A DNA stretch of 64,000 bases from Verrucomicrobiia bacterium (lineage in GTDB: Bacteria > Verrucomicrobiota > Verrucomicrobiia > Verrucomicrobiales > DEV007). This document shows positions 8,347-17,305 of this stretch, piece after piece. Position numbers and translations under genes: made by a program. Each line of letters opens with the position of its first letter. The stretch's first letter is position 1. A model generated the notes under the pieces. It was not told the origin of the DNA. It did not search any database and saw only the letters and a program-made list of their open reading frames with translations. The stretch is from assembly GCA_030425385.1 (NCBI GenBank), contig JAUIAH010000003.1:248001-312000 (forward strand). The letters run 5' to 3'.

Positions 8347-9105
8347 TCAGCCTTGAGAAGCTGGAACGAGCCACACTGCCCAGCGCTCGAACCAGATCTC
8401 TGATTTCCGACGAAAGAGCTGTGTCCGCGACTGTTCGTGACGTTGGCTGCCAAAGACCAGCACTTCCCCCTCGGCAAGGGTCACCGCCTGCGCCAGGGAT
8501 TCCCTCCGTAGCACCGGCAACGGATTCCCAGCGGCATCGCGGCGATAAGTCTCCAGCTGGCTTTCCTCGTAACCCACTTCCACCCGCGCCCCCGATTCAG
8601 ACACCTGCGAGAGCGTGAGGTGGATCGCATACCCCGTGTCCTCATTGGTGAGAGTCTGATACAGCTTGCCTCCGGTGGAGTAGCGGCGGGGAAAGACGAA
8701 AGGTTGCCTTCTTACCAGGTGGACGGATTCACCCTCTCCCAGGCCAAATCGCCGCACATTCCCACTCTCAACGGGAAGAGGAACCGTGCTCGCTGTCCCG
8801 ATCACCTCAAATGGGGCCTCGACGGCAAGAATCTTGGCCTCCTTCAAGGTTTCATCGAGAGGCAGCGACCCGGGAAAACGGCCCAGCGCCGTCCCGCCAC
8901 GCACCCGGATCGACGCGACACACACGCGCCAGCGCGGTCGCCCACTCTCGGGGCGGCGTTCAAAGGTCACCCGTTCCGAAGGTGCCAAACGCGGCCGATC
9001 GGACCCCCACGCCGGAGAGACACGCGTGACCGTCCGTTCACACCCCGTCCCGAAGAGCGCTCCCAGGAGGATGAGCCAACAACAAGATAAGAGGTATCGT
9101 CTCAT
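8347..9105 (-). CDS. Hypothetical lipoprotein
   Basis: 252 residues with a lipoprotein signal: basic MRR, hydrophobic core, and a lipobox-like LFGTGC (Cys22). The mature part is beta-rich, without cysteines beyond the lipidation site and without a family I recognise. Phrases such as TLSQVSESGARVEVGYE suggest a domain resembling bacterial secretin N-domains or type II secretion-associated lipoproteins, but this is not firm. It is transcribed leftward, 53 bp before the pseudokinase-like gene, so they may share a transcript or the latter may use its own promoter. Confidence 0.65.
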   Translation of the reverse strand: MRRYLLSCCWLILLGALFGTGCERTVTRVSPAWGSDRPRLAPSERVTFERRPESGRPRWRVCVASIRVRGGTALGRFPGSLPLDETLKEAKILAVEAPFEVIGTASTVPLPVESGNVRRFGLGEGESVHLVRRQPFVFPRRYSTGGKLYQTLTNEDTGYAIHLTLSQVSESGARVEVGYEESQLETYRRDAAGNPLPVLRRESLAQAVTLAEGEVLVFGSQRHEQSRTQLFRRKSEIWFERWAVWLVPASQG

Positions 9106-9381
9106 GATTCCCAGAATACGAACGAAGGACAGAACGACTCAACGCTAAAAAATGAACTTTAAAAACACCCGCTCGATGCACTTTCGTCGCGAATCCAGCT
9201 TGAATGCCGCCTATTCCGTGCCACTTGGTTGCCCTGGCCGGAACGCCCTCACTCGCACTTCTGCACGTAAAACCTACCTCTTCTCGACTCGATTTGTTGA
9301 TCTTCCGTTCGGCTGTCCTCCTAGAAATGGTCGGTTAGGTCCGTTCTGGCCACTCGAAACACAAACTAATACGTAACACCC

Positions 9382-9591
9382 ATGTCAGACACAGTCGAAG
9401 GAACCGTGAAGTGGTTCAATGATGAAAAAGGATTCGGATTCATCGGTCGCGAAGGCGCACCGGACGTTTTCGTGCACTACAGCGCCATCCAGGGAAGTGG
9501 TCGTAAGACCCTCATGGAGGGCCAGCGCGTTTCCATGGAGGTGGTCTCAGGTCAAAAGGGCCCCCAAGCGGAGAACGTGAACGTCATCTAG
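9382..9591 (+). CDS. Cold-shock domain protein
   Basis: 69-residue single-domain OB-fold protein binding single-stranded RNA or DNA. RNP1 is KGFGFI (16-21) and RNP2 VFVHY (29-33); the start [13 protein letters not shown] is canonical. Probably an RNA chaperone in the cytoplasm. The 276 bp upstream (9106-9381) holds no convincing gene; it is long enough to contain a regulated 5' leader as in other csp genes, but no thermosensor can be asserted by eye. A clear terminator follows at 9617. Confidence 0.95.
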   Translation: MSDTVEGTVKWFNDEKGFGFIGREGAPDVFVHYSAIQGSGRKTLMEGQRVSMEVVSGQKGPQAENVNVI

Positions 9592-9616
9592 TTCCACAAC
9601 ACTCACGAATTACCAC

Positions 9617-9651
9617 GAAGGCGCGGCCGTTCAACAGCCGCGCCTTCTTTA
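9617..9651 (+). terminator. Rho-independent terminator after the cold-shock gene
   Basis: An 11-bp GC-rich stem (arms GAAGGCGCGGC 9617-9627 and GCCGCGCCTTC 9637-9647) with a 9-base loop, followed by a T-rich run. Confidence 0.9.
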
Positions 9652-9712
9652 TGTACGCCCCCTAGCCTTTCCACTCGACACCTCACATTCACCTCTGAAA
9701 CCCTCTCGCTCC

Positions 9713-10219
9713 ATGTCTCGCGTCGTCTATGCCGGAAGCTTTGACCCACCCACCACCGGTCATGTGTGGATGATTCAGGAAGGAGCCCGCCTCTTTCAAT
9801 CCATCGTCGTGGCCGTCGGTACCAATCCCGAAAAGGATAACACCTTCACGGTTGAGGAACGCATCGCCATGCTCTCTGCCATCATGAACGATCTCCCCGA
9901 CTCCAACATCCAGGTGGATGTCTTCGACAACCGTTACCTTGTCGACTACGCCCGCTCCATGGGTGCGGACTACATCCTCCGTGGCATTCGTAGCCCAGCG
10001 GACTTCGAATACGAACGCGTCATGCGCCATGTGAATGCGGACATCTGCCCTGACATCACCACGGTATTCCTCATGCCCCCGCGAGAGATCGCTGAAGTAA
10101 GCTCAAGCCTAGTCAAAGGCATGGTAGGACCCAAAGGATGGGAAGAAACCGTCCAACGCTTCGTGCCTGACGAAGTCTTCAAGCAGTTGTGCAAACGGTT
10201 CAGTAAGACACACTCCTAA
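9713..10219 (+). CDS. coaD: Phosphopantetheine adenylyltransferase
   Basis: 168-residue nucleotidyltransferase making dephospho-CoA from 4'-phosphopantetheine and ATP, the penultimate step of CoA synthesis. The HxGH-type motif appears as TTGH (14-17) after YAGSFDPP. RGIRSPADFEYE and the VSSSLVKGMVG segment are CoaD hallmarks. Length is normal. The first motif residue is Thr, as usual in CoaD. The gene stands alone: a terminator precedes it and 447 bp without a gene follow. Confidence 0.93.
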   Translation: MSRVVYAGSFDPPTTGHVWMIQEGARLFQSIVVAVGTNPEKDNTFTVEERIAMLSAIMNDLPDSNIQVDVFDNRYLVDYARSMGADYILRGIRSPADFEYERVMRHVNADICPDITTVFLMPPREIAEVSSSLVKGMVGPKGWEETVQRFVPDEVFKQLCKRFSKTHS

Positions 10220-10666
10220 CGTAGAGGGAGTGGACATGCTTAACGGAGCGGCGAAATCACACTACCCAAAGCCCTGGCTCGCCCCTAACCGTTTCTGCCG
10301 CTAGGAGCTAAGACTATCAGAGCCCTCAGGTAGAAAGGGGCGAAAGGTTGTTAGATTGCGTCGATGTAACTAGTTTAGCATGAGTATGCTGCGCCACATA
10401 GGAGGTGCGAGTCTGATCGCTCGCTATCAAAGAAATTGAGCGTAATCAAAGGAGAAGGTCTGCCCAATCTGTGCAATGCAGGCAATCGCCTAACGGCCTC
10501 ATCAAACCCTCACAGGAACGCGATCGGCTGCTCTTTCGCGCAACGGCTAGGATGCCTACATCTTCACAAAGAAACTTCAGGTTTCATAACATTTCGGCTT
10601 GACTCACAGGTTTTGTCAGGGGAGAAGGGGCCTGGTTCTTGATCAAACCAACAACCATAACACGTC
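10220..10666 (+). other. Gene-free interval with weak structure
   Basis: 447 bp between coaD and the H1-like gene. No supported coding region: one 68-codon open frame (10436-10642) has no family likeness and no ribosome site. Two complementary 8-mers (TCGCCCCT at 10279-10286 and AGGGGCGA at 10336-10343) could form a long-range stem. TTGACT at about 10599 could be a -35 element, but no good -10 follows. It may hold the promoter and leader of the next gene. Confidence 0.5.
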
Positions 10667-11569
10667 ATGCCAGCTAAAAAGAAACGTGCTAAGAAGAAAG
10701 CGGCGCCTAAGAAGCGCGCCGTAAGGAAACCCGCTACGAAGAAGCGGGCAACGAGAAAGCCTGCTACGAAGAAGCGGGCCGCCAAGAAAAAGGCCGCTCC
10801 CAAAAAGCGCGCCGCCAAGAAGAAAGCTGCTCCTAAGAAACGTGCCGCCAAGAAAAAGGCTGCTCCTAAGAAACGTGCCGCCAAGAAAAAGGCTGCTCCT
10901 AAGAAACGTGCAGTGAAGAAGAAAGCCGCTCCTAAAAAGCGCGCCAAGAAGAAAGCCGCTCCCAAAAAGCGTGCCGCCAAAAAGAAAGCAGCACCCAAAC
11001 GGAAGGCTGCAAAAAAAAAAGTCGCGCAAAGCGTCGTAAGTCCTAGGTCCGTCCGGATCCGCCGCAAAACACCTAAACCAAAGCAAAAGAACAACCAATC
11101 GACCCAAAACATCAAGCGCATCGACTCTGAGAAAACCCATGGCTGGCAGGTTCACGTCTGCCGCAATGGGGTGCTGAAGACCAAGCTCTTCAGTGACCGG
11201 GTCCACGGAGGCAAACGCGTCGCCCTGGCGGAAGCCAAACGATTCCGGGACCAACTCAGAGCCGACATGACTCAACGTATTTCTCCTTCCTGGCAAAACG
11301 AACGCGACGCCAAGACCAACACCGGTCACCTCGGCGTATCCTACACCGAGTCCCGCCGGAGCAATGGCGACGTGAAGGCCTACATCTCTGTTACCGCACG
11401 GGTAGCCAAAGGAAGGGCGGTCAACCGCAAATTCTCCGTCGACAAAGTCGGCTATGACAAAGCTCTTAAGCAGGCCGTTGCTTGGAGGAAAGAGCAGCTG
11501 AACAAACGCGAAGAAATTGAGCGCGATGCCGCTTCAAAGAGGCTGAGGCACGAACACGCACTTGCATGA
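10667..11569 (+). CDS. Histone H1-like lysine-rich tail fused to tandem AP2-like domains
   Basis: 300-residue highly basic protein. Residues 1-120 are an H1-like tail made almost only of Lys, Ala, Arg and Pro, with about ten copies of an AAPKKRAAKKK-type 11-residue period. A basic linker (121-150) follows. The C-terminal half carries two AP2-like DNA-binding modules: THGWQVHVCRNG to KRFRDQL (about 157-197) and TGHLGVSYTESR to AVAWRKEQ (about 219-277), the latter close to the bacterial AP2 consensus GVS...KFSV..YG..A...A..WR. Likely a nucleoid-associated or regulatory DNA-binding protein. H1-like tails are known in bacteria; the combination with AP2-like modules seems unusual. Stand-alone gene with its own terminator. 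Confidence 0.75.
   Translation: MPAKKKRAKKKAAPKKRAVRKPATKKRATRKPATKKRAAKKKAAPKKRAAKKKAAPKKRAAKKKAAPKKRAAKKKAAPKKRAVKKKAAPKKRAKKKAAPKKRAAKKKAAPKRKAAKKKVAQSVVSPRSVRIRRKTPKPKQKNNQSTQNIKRIDSEKTHGWQVHVCRNGVLKTKLFSDRVHGGKRVALAEAKRFRDQLRADMTQRISPSWQNERDAKTNTGHLGVSYTESRRSNGDVKAYISVTARVAKGRAVNRKFSVDKVGYDKALKQAVAWRKEQLNKREEIERDAASKRLRHEHALA
10844..10909 (+). repeat. Perfect tandem 33-bp repeat in the H1-like tail
   Basis: Two identical adjacent 33-mers (10844-10876, 10877-10909), each encoding one 11-residue AAKKKAAPKKR unit. Flanking units are diverged copies from about 10700 to 11010. Nucleotide identity points to recent slippage or unequal recombination, so tail length probably varies between strains. 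Confidence 0.85.
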
Positions 11570-11627
11570 CCTTGTCGGTTGGTTCTTAAAGAACTGAACC
11601 CATTGATATTGATCAAGATCCTGAGAG

Positions 11628-11653
11628 GGGGCGGCCGCCGGTCGCCCCTTCTT
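11628..11653 (+). terminator. Terminator after the H1-like/AP2 gene
   Basis: GGGGCG (11628-11633) pairs with CGCCCC (11643-11648) around a GC-rich 9-base loop, followed by TTCTT. It lies between convergent genes and may serve both. Confidence 0.65.
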
Positions 11654-11697
11654 GGTGTTTGCGGCAGGGATCGCTGCAGATCCTAGCAATCATCTTA

Positions 11698-13005
11698 TCA
11701 AGAAGGAAGGATATCAAGGACCGCTCGTCGTTGGGCATCCGTGAGGGTGTCCCAAGAGGCGATGACGCGTCCAAGCCCTCCAGCGAGGCTCCCTTCCCAT
11801 TCGGGATCGCGTTCTTGGCAGAGCGCCCGTACGGCCTGTTCCGCACTGGCGAAAGCCGCCGGCCCCAATACTTGCGGGTGACAGGACACCGCTCGGTCAT
11901 CGATGAAGGCGACCGCTTTGGGCTTGGCTGGTCCCACATGCACGTGATCGAAGGGAATGGCGTGCGTGTCTAACCAGGCTTCGATGAGTCGCGCATCCTT
12001 GTCCGTCTCAACGCGACTGGTATGAATCACCGCTTTGGCGAAAGTCGTGAGGGTTCGCATGAATTCAAGTGCGCCCGGGATGGGCTCGCCAATCTGCTCT
12101 TTGCCACTCCATCCCTCGTACCGTGCGAGGACACCGTCGAGATCCACACATACAAAAGGCTTGTCTTGGCGCTTGCTTTCAAAACGCGATTTCCGAGTCG
12201 TGCCTTGGTTAGGAAGATCTGGTCGAGAGTCGGAGGGCTTTCCCGTCGGAGGTGGGGAACCAGGGCGGACGCTCATGATCGCCTCAATGGCCGCGCTGCC
12301 TTCCAACCAAGGTTCGTCAAGCCAAGGATCACCACTCCACACTTTGGTGAAATGCAGTCTCGTGTGGTGCATGCCAAACACCCGTAACCAGGCACCGAGC
12401 TTGCCCTCTAACAGTTCAGCGCTTTTGGGGAAATGTTCGGGTGGGCCATCAATGTTCTTCTCCTTCCACGACCCCACGAGTCGCTGCCCGAGCGCGTGGA
12501 CATCCGCCAACGGTGCCGGCTGCGCGAAAAGGGTGAGTAAGTGATAGCCTCCCGCACCGTTGGAGTCGAGGAGGAGCGGGTCGTAGCCGAGGGTTTGCAA
12601 TTCCTCCCACCACGCGAGGGCGGCCGCAAAGTTCCGCCGAGCCGCATCTTCCGCATCCGCCGCTTCAGGCTCGTGCAAGTCGATGTCGAGCGCGAGCCAC
12701 TTGGCTGTGTTGTCAGGGTGCGCAGCGTGCAGGCCAATGAGATGCTTCACCCCGGTGCTGCGGAAATGGCGCGTCAACTTGTCGAGCGTGACCATGTCCG
12801 AGCCCCGCTTGGATTTCTGAGGTAGGGTGAGGGCTTTGTAAGTCTTGGTGCTGTTCAGCTTCTCCTTGGCTGTGAGGGGCGTGTACTGCCCCCAGACGTC
12901 TAGCCGATTGACCAAATAGTCCATGGCCCAGTCCGCCAGATCCTTGGCCGCCGCGCGCCATTCGCGCCGGATGATCTCAAAGACATCATCGTCGGTAGGC
13001 GTCAT
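11698..13005 (-). CDS. Archaeo-eukaryotic primase-like protein fused to a HAD hydrolase domain
   Basis: 435 residues. N-terminal half: AEP/TOTE-type primase motifs, with WLALDIDLHE (motif I, Asp107 and Asp109), SNGAGGYH (148-155, motif II with His) and WLRVFGMHHTR (206-216), which matches the segment following the catalytic core in TOTE-type primases. After a Pro-rich linker (about 248-282) comes a HAD-superfamily domain: VCVDLDGVLA (nucleophile Asp288, Asp290), IHTSR (327-331), KPKAVAFIDDRAV (Lys361/363, Asp369-370), all four HAD motifs. Expected chemistry is nucleotidyl transfer or priming plus phosphate-ester hydrolysis; the substrate is unknown. No helicase or nuclease partner lies next to it, unlike TOTE conflict systems. 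Transcribed alone, leftward. Confidence 0.65.
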   Translation of the reverse strand: MTPTDDDVFEIIRREWRAAAKDLADWAMDYLVNRLDVWGQYTPLTAKEKLNSTKTYKALTLPQKSKRGSDMVTLDKLTRHFRSTGVKHLIGLHAAHPDNTAKWLALDIDLHEPEAADAEDAARRNFAAALAWWEELQTLGYDPLLLDSNGAGGYHLLTLFAQPAPLADVHALGQRLVGSWKEKNIDGPPEHFPKSAELLEGKLGAWLRVFGMHHTRLHFTKVWSGDPWLDEPWLEGSAAIEAIMSVRPGSPPPTGKPSDSRPDLPNQGTTRKSRFESKRQDKPFVCVDLDGVLARYEGWSGKEQIGEPIPGALEFMRTLTTFAKAVIHTSRVETDKDARLIEAWLDTHAIPFDHVHVGPAKPKAVAFIDDRAVSCHPQVLGPAAFASAEQAVRALCQERDPEWEGSLAGGLGRVIASWDTLTDAQRRAVLDILPS

Positions 13006-13084
13006 GAGAAGGTGTAGGCGTGTCTGTCAGGATTCTCCCATTGCCAAAGGCTGCAGAATCGCGACCGCTCCATCTACGGAGATC

Positions 13085-15406
13085 CTATTTCTGAGGATAG
13101 ACGACGAGCCGATCATGCATCAGCAACGCGATGTCTTGCTTCCCATCCGCCGTGAGGTCCGCCAAGACCGCGCTATGAGGCTGGAAGCGCCCGCCCGTTT
13201 GCCCCTGGAAATGGGGATCGATCTCAAAGAGTTTGAAATGGAGCGCGCTCTTGAGCGTGGGCATGGCGTTGCCCTCACTCGACTGGCTGAGCAGCATCTC
13301 TAACACATGGTTCGGATCGGTATCAAAGACGACGAGATCGTCGAGCGGGTCGCCATTGAGCGGCGCGGCGATGAGCTCCGAGTAGATCGTGTCCTTGAGG
13401 TCTGTCTCATAAAGAGGCGCCTCTGTGAGGACGATGGGGTCCAAGTGAAGGCGATACCACCAGAAATGGTCATTGGCGAAGAGGAAGAGATCCTCATGAC
13501 CATCGCCATCAGCATCCACCAGCCGAGACCCTGACAGTTCCTCGATTCCAGGATGCGCTGCCGCGGCACGGAAGACGCCTTTCGCATCGCGCTTCATGAG
13601 GTGAATCTTGCGATCTTGGCTGTCGACTAGCAGAAGTTCGGGTTTGGCGTCGCCATCGGTGTCCGTGGCGTGAGCGACCAGAAGACTGGCTTCGGCTCCG
13701 GGCGCATTGATCTGATCGAGGATTTCAGAGCGTCCCTCGGCTCCCAGGCGTGCGGTGCGGGTGAAGGCGTCTCGAGTGACGAGCCATTCTTCCTTGCCGT
13801 CGCCATCGATGTCCGCGTGCGTGATGGCCTTGGGGTCAATGTTATCAGCGAGTCCAGCGGGCGCCGTCTCGGGTGCTTTGAAGGTCCCATCACTTTGCTG
13901 AAGGAAGGCTTCGAGAGCCTGGACGGAAGAGAGCGCGAGGAGGTCCACGTCTCCGTCTTGATCAATGTCAGAGAGGCGCAGGCCTTGCAATCGGCTACTA
14001 ACGGAATCCTCCAGGGCATGACGCTTCCAATTGCCTTCAAAGCGTTCAGTCCACTCGAGTTGGTGTTTCCGATTGGAATCACCTTCGACCGAGCACATAA
14101 TCTCAACGCGTCCATCACCATCCAGGTCTCCAGCAACCATGTGCGTGGGCTTGCTCGATAATGGGAGCGTTTCCGGATACTCGAATCGGCGCTCTTCGGT
14201 GAAGCGCGCCACACCCACAGCGCCTTCGGTGGAACTCATCATGATGAGCTCTGCCCGCCCGTCACCATCGACATCACCACTAGCAAGATCACTGATCTCA
14301 GCGAAGGCGGGAAAACTTTCAGGGGCACGTAACTGGCCGCTCTGCTGCTGCTGATAGTACCATACTTGCGCCCCAGAGCCGTCGCTGGCCACGACGTCCT
14401 GGTCTCCGTCGCCATCGAAATCGCCAATCGCAAAGTGGGCCGGTTTGCTAGAGTTCCCAGGAATGGCGTAAGCTTCTCTGAAGAAACTTGAGGTGGTGTC
14501 ACCTGCCTTATTGGGGCTCTTCTCAGGTCGTGGCTGCATGGTGAGACTCACCAAGGTGTGATTGGCACCGGACACGGCGATGAACACCTGTTCATTGCTT
14601 TCGCCCCAGTTGACGGGGACTGGAAGATTGTTGGTGTATTTGAACTCAAAGAAGCGTTCACTGACAAAGTGCCCATCCTCGGATTGGAAACGGACGACAA
14701 GAGCGTATTCCGATCGCCGATTGAGGTCGTAGTAGGCCAGATCCAGGCGCTGATCACCATTGAGATCATGCACGGCCAGAGCGCGAGGACCGTCGACAGC
14801 CGTGGCGTAGCGCGTGGGTTTCTCGCTGAGTTTGCCGTCTGGGAAGAGCAACAATTCGGTTTCTGTGGAGACGACGAGGTCATTCTTGCCATCTCCTGAC
14901 AGATCCCCAATCCACAGCGTCATCGTCCGAGGAGCGAGGTCCTGAAATTCGAAAAACTGTTTATCCGTCCAGTCACTCTTCTCTCCCTGCCAATGCACGA
15001 CGATTTCATCCCTATCATTGGTGTAGACAAGATCGAGACGTTTATCGCCATTGAGATCGCCAAAGACCATGTCATAGGCCGCCGATCCAGTCAGGACTTT
15101 GAGGCGTTCGAATGGGGCATCGTCAAGGATGGGCTCCCATCGATCCGGCGTCGTCTTTCGCTCCGTTTGTCCGGGCGTCTCGCCTGGAGCGAGTTGGTAG
15201 TAGAGGTCAATGCGCGCCTGCTCGTTATTGATGATCGCCAAGTCCTGGCGCCCATCGCCATCGAGATCCGCTGACGTGAGGTCGCGCGTGTCCCAGTCCA
15301 CTTTGAGAATATCGGCTTCTGCTAGACCCACCTCGGCCCCTGAAGTGAGGCCGAGGCTAAGGCTTAAAAGCAGGCAGCCGATGAGGGAGCGTGAGGCTCT
15401 ACTCAT
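13085..15406 (-). CDS. Secreted VCBS/FG-GAP repeat protein
   Basis: 773 residues with a Sec signal peptide (about 1-23, ending TSGAE). The whole mature part consists of VCBS/FG-GAP blades, each with a calcium-binding loop such as DLDGDGRQD, DLNGDKRLD, DFDGDGDQD and DIDGDGKEE; more than ten are visible. The fold should be an integrin-like beta-propeller; such proteins act in adhesion or as scaffolds outside the cell. The ATG at 15406 overlaps the preceding stop by 8 bp, which decides the start over a long upstream extension. Last gene of a three-gene leftward run of exported proteins. Confidence 0.85.
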   Translation of the reverse strand: MSRASRSLIGCLLLSLSLGLTSGAEVGLAEADILKVDWDTRDLTSADLDGDGRQDLAIINNEQARIDLYYQLAPGETPGQTERKTTPDRWEPILDDAPFERLKVLTGSAAYDMVFGDLNGDKRLDLVYTNDRDEIVVHWQGEKSDWTDKQFFEFQDLAPRTMTLWIGDLSGDGKNDLVVSTETELLLFPDGKLSEKPTRYATAVDGPRALAVHDLNGDQRLDLAYYDLNRRSEYALVVRFQSEDGHFVSERFFEFKYTNNLPVPVNWGESNEQVFIAVSGANHTLVSLTMQPRPEKSPNKAGDTTSSFFREAYAIPGNSSKPAHFAIGDFDGDGDQDVVASDGSGAQVWYYQQQQSGQLRAPESFPAFAEISDLASGDVDGDGRAELIMMSSTEGAVGVARFTEERRFEYPETLPLSSKPTHMVAGDLDGDGRVEIMCSVEGDSNRKHQLEWTERFEGNWKRHALEDSVSSRLQGLRLSDIDQDGDVDLLALSSVQALEAFLQQSDGTFKAPETAPAGLADNIDPKAITHADIDGDGKEEWLVTRDAFTRTARLGAEGRSEILDQINAPGAEASLLVAHATDTDGDAKPELLLVDSQDRKIHLMKRDAKGVFRAAAAHPGIEELSGSRLVDADGDGHEDLFLFANDHFWWYRLHLDPIVLTEAPLYETDLKDTIYSELIAAPLNGDPLDDLVVFDTDPNHVLEMLLSQSSEGNAMPTLKSALHFKLFEIDPHFQGQTGGRFQPHSAVLADLTADGKQDIALLMHDRLVVYPQK

Positions 15407-17261
15407 TGGGTAGCATGATGGCCTTCCCAAAGAAGCCGTTCTTCTCGAGCTGAGTGCCCGAGATGATGAATCCAAGAAGTGCCTGCCATTCTTGCGCGGT
15501 GGGCGCGTTGTCCCAATCGACAGGCGAATCTTCACCCGTGATGAATTGCGAAAGCGTGTCACAGGCTCCCGAAGCAAGGGCGCCCAGATCGGCATAGCTG
15601 ATGTCGACCAAGTTCTCGCCCAATCGTGGAAGGGCTTGCTTCACTCCGGGCTTGTCCCAGAGCGATTTGCCTGGGCGCTTGAGATTGGAGAGCACCTTGC
15701 GAAGCGTTTCCCCTTTGCCGATGGACACGAGGAAATAGCCGTCCGTCATCAAGTAGGAGATCTTGGTGGCCGCGCCGCCGGGTCCCATGCCGGGGGCTTC
15801 AAAGGAATGCATCTTGTGCCCCAGAAATTCGGAGGGCTCAAAGGCGAAGCCCGTCATGCCAGAGACAAATGCTAGCACCTTATCGAAGGCCACCTCGAAC
15901 CCCTTCTCATCCTTGAGCCCTATCATCAAAACCATGTCGTCCTGCGCCAAGTCTTCTCCTTCACCACCGAAGGATGCCGACTGCAGCGAGATCAAGTTGT
16001 CATTCAGATTGCCGAAGAGATCCTTCTCTAGCGAAACACCTAATTGCCCCTCGAAAGCAGTGAGCTGCTGCTTGATCATGGGCGCCATGGCGGGAGAAAT
16101 CTTCTCCGCCATGGTGAGAATTTCCTGATACATGGCTCCAAAGCTGAAGAGACCCACCGAGGCGCTGCCGATATTCTCGGGAATGAAGTCTGCCTTGGGT
16201 AGTTTGCCATTCTGATAGGCGACGAGATTCATGAGGCCGCTTCGTTTGGTGAACTGCAAGGCGGTGCCGAGGATGTTCGCATCGCCATCAAATTGCATGC
16301 TCATGTTGAGTGAGCGTAGATCTCCCAAGCCAAGGGCGTCGTAGATCCCTTGCACCGTGATGCCCATGCCCGCTGCTTGCGGCCCTAACATGCCAGCCTC
16401 TTCCGCTTTGCTTGCGGCGTCGAGCGCCAGTGCCATCATCGGCTCGAGGTTGAGGTGCAAATGAACGTCATTGTCAGGCGTGCGCTTGTGATAGTCTCCA
16501 AACGAGGAGGTCGTGATATTGTCTCCTTTCAGGCCTTTCTGGAGATTGGCTAACCCTTCCTCCACGGATTGGCGGGGGAAGCCAACGATGCCGACATCTC
16601 CCACTTGTGCGAAGGTGAGGGTATCGAAAGGCTTCTTCACCTCGGGATGCGTCAGGCGGAGCATGTGGAGATCTTGCCCATCCACCTTCTCCGTGATCAG
16701 CTCCGCGTTGTCGCCGTCATCTTTCTTCTCTTCTTGAGCGATGATCTGCTCCACAAGATCGCGCCAGGTGTCCAGGAATCCGGTGCTGCCAGCATCCACC
16801 TTGCCCATTGCCACGGCGCGGAGATCTTTCTCCATGGCGCGCGCGCGACGGTCTTTCACGGCGGGATCATCGTCGTCTCCTCCACCATTCTCAGCTTCCT
16901 CCATGATCGCCTCGATGGGCAATCGGATCAGCGCGACGACGCTCTCGCCTTGGAAATTATTGAGAGCGTCTTTGATCGTCTCCATCGCCGCTTTGGCTGA
17001 GGGATCGTCCAGCGCTTCCTCATTCAGCTCCTTCATTGCCGGAGCGATGAATTTCTGAAACTTGGCGTCTTGCCAGAGTTTGCCGAGTGGGGATTCCTCC
17101 AAACGCGCGGGTAGCTCAGAGGCGTCCTTCACATGGAGGACGGCCAGCGATTCCGCGGGGATGAGTTCAACCAGGGCCTCATCGGCCGCCAGTGTCGGAA
17201 GGGTGAAGGCGCTTGTCAGGACAAGCGCTCCTGTTAGGGATTTCAAGGGTTGCCAGTTCAT
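15399..17261 (-). CDS. Secreted DUF3352-like protein of unknown function
   Basis: 620 residues with a signal peptide (about 1-25, ending TLAAD). The opening ALVELIPAESLAVLHVKDASELP resembles the large secreted families in Planctomycetes and Verrucomicrobia often labelled DUF3352; family membership is from memory. No catalytic motif is visible. An acidic, low-complexity patch (GGGDDDDP) sits near residue 125. It lies between the Deg-like protease (44-bp gap) and the VCBS protein (8-bp overlap), so the three are probably cotranscribed. Confidence 0.65.
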   Translation of the reverse strand: MNWQPLKSLTGALVLTSAFTLPTLAADEALVELIPAESLAVLHVKDASELPARLEESPLGKLWQDAKFQKFIAPAMKELNEEALDDPSAKAAMETIKDALNNFQGESVVALIRLPIEAIMEEAENGGGDDDDPAVKDRRARAMEKDLRAVAMGKVDAGSTGFLDTWRDLVEQIIAQEEKKDDGDNAELITEKVDGQDLHMLRLTHPEVKKPFDTLTFAQVGDVGIVGFPRQSVEEGLANLQKGLKGDNITTSSFGDYHKRTPDNDVHLHLNLEPMMALALDAASKAEEAGMLGPQAAGMGITVQGIYDALGLGDLRSLNMSMQFDGDANILGTALQFTKRSGLMNLVAYQNGKLPKADFIPENIGSASVGLFSFGAMYQEILTMAEKISPAMAPMIKQQLTAFEGQLGVSLEKDLFGNLNDNLISLQSASFGGEGEDLAQDDMVLMIGLKDEKGFEVAFDKVLAFVSGMTGFAFEPSEFLGHKMHSFEAPGMGPGGAATKISYLMTDGYFLVSIGKGETLRKVLSNLKRPGKSLWDKPGVKQALPRLGENLVDISYADLGALASGACDTLSQFITGEDSPVDWDNAPTAQEWQALLGFIISGTQLEKNGFFGKAIMLPNE

Positions 17262-17305
17262 GGTGATCGTGGGGTTGAAGGTGTCGAGGGGGACGGGACA
17301 GGCGA

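Noticed and set aside
9152..9376. Small plus-strand frame of 74 codons before the cold-shock gene
   Set aside because: No ribosome site or family; more likely the csp leader region.
10564..11329. Two long antisense frames (minus strand) rich in Phe/Leu/Ala or Cys/Leu/Gly opposite the H1-like gene
   Set aside because: They mirror the low-complexity lysine/alanine codons of the real gene; no independent family signal or ribosome site.
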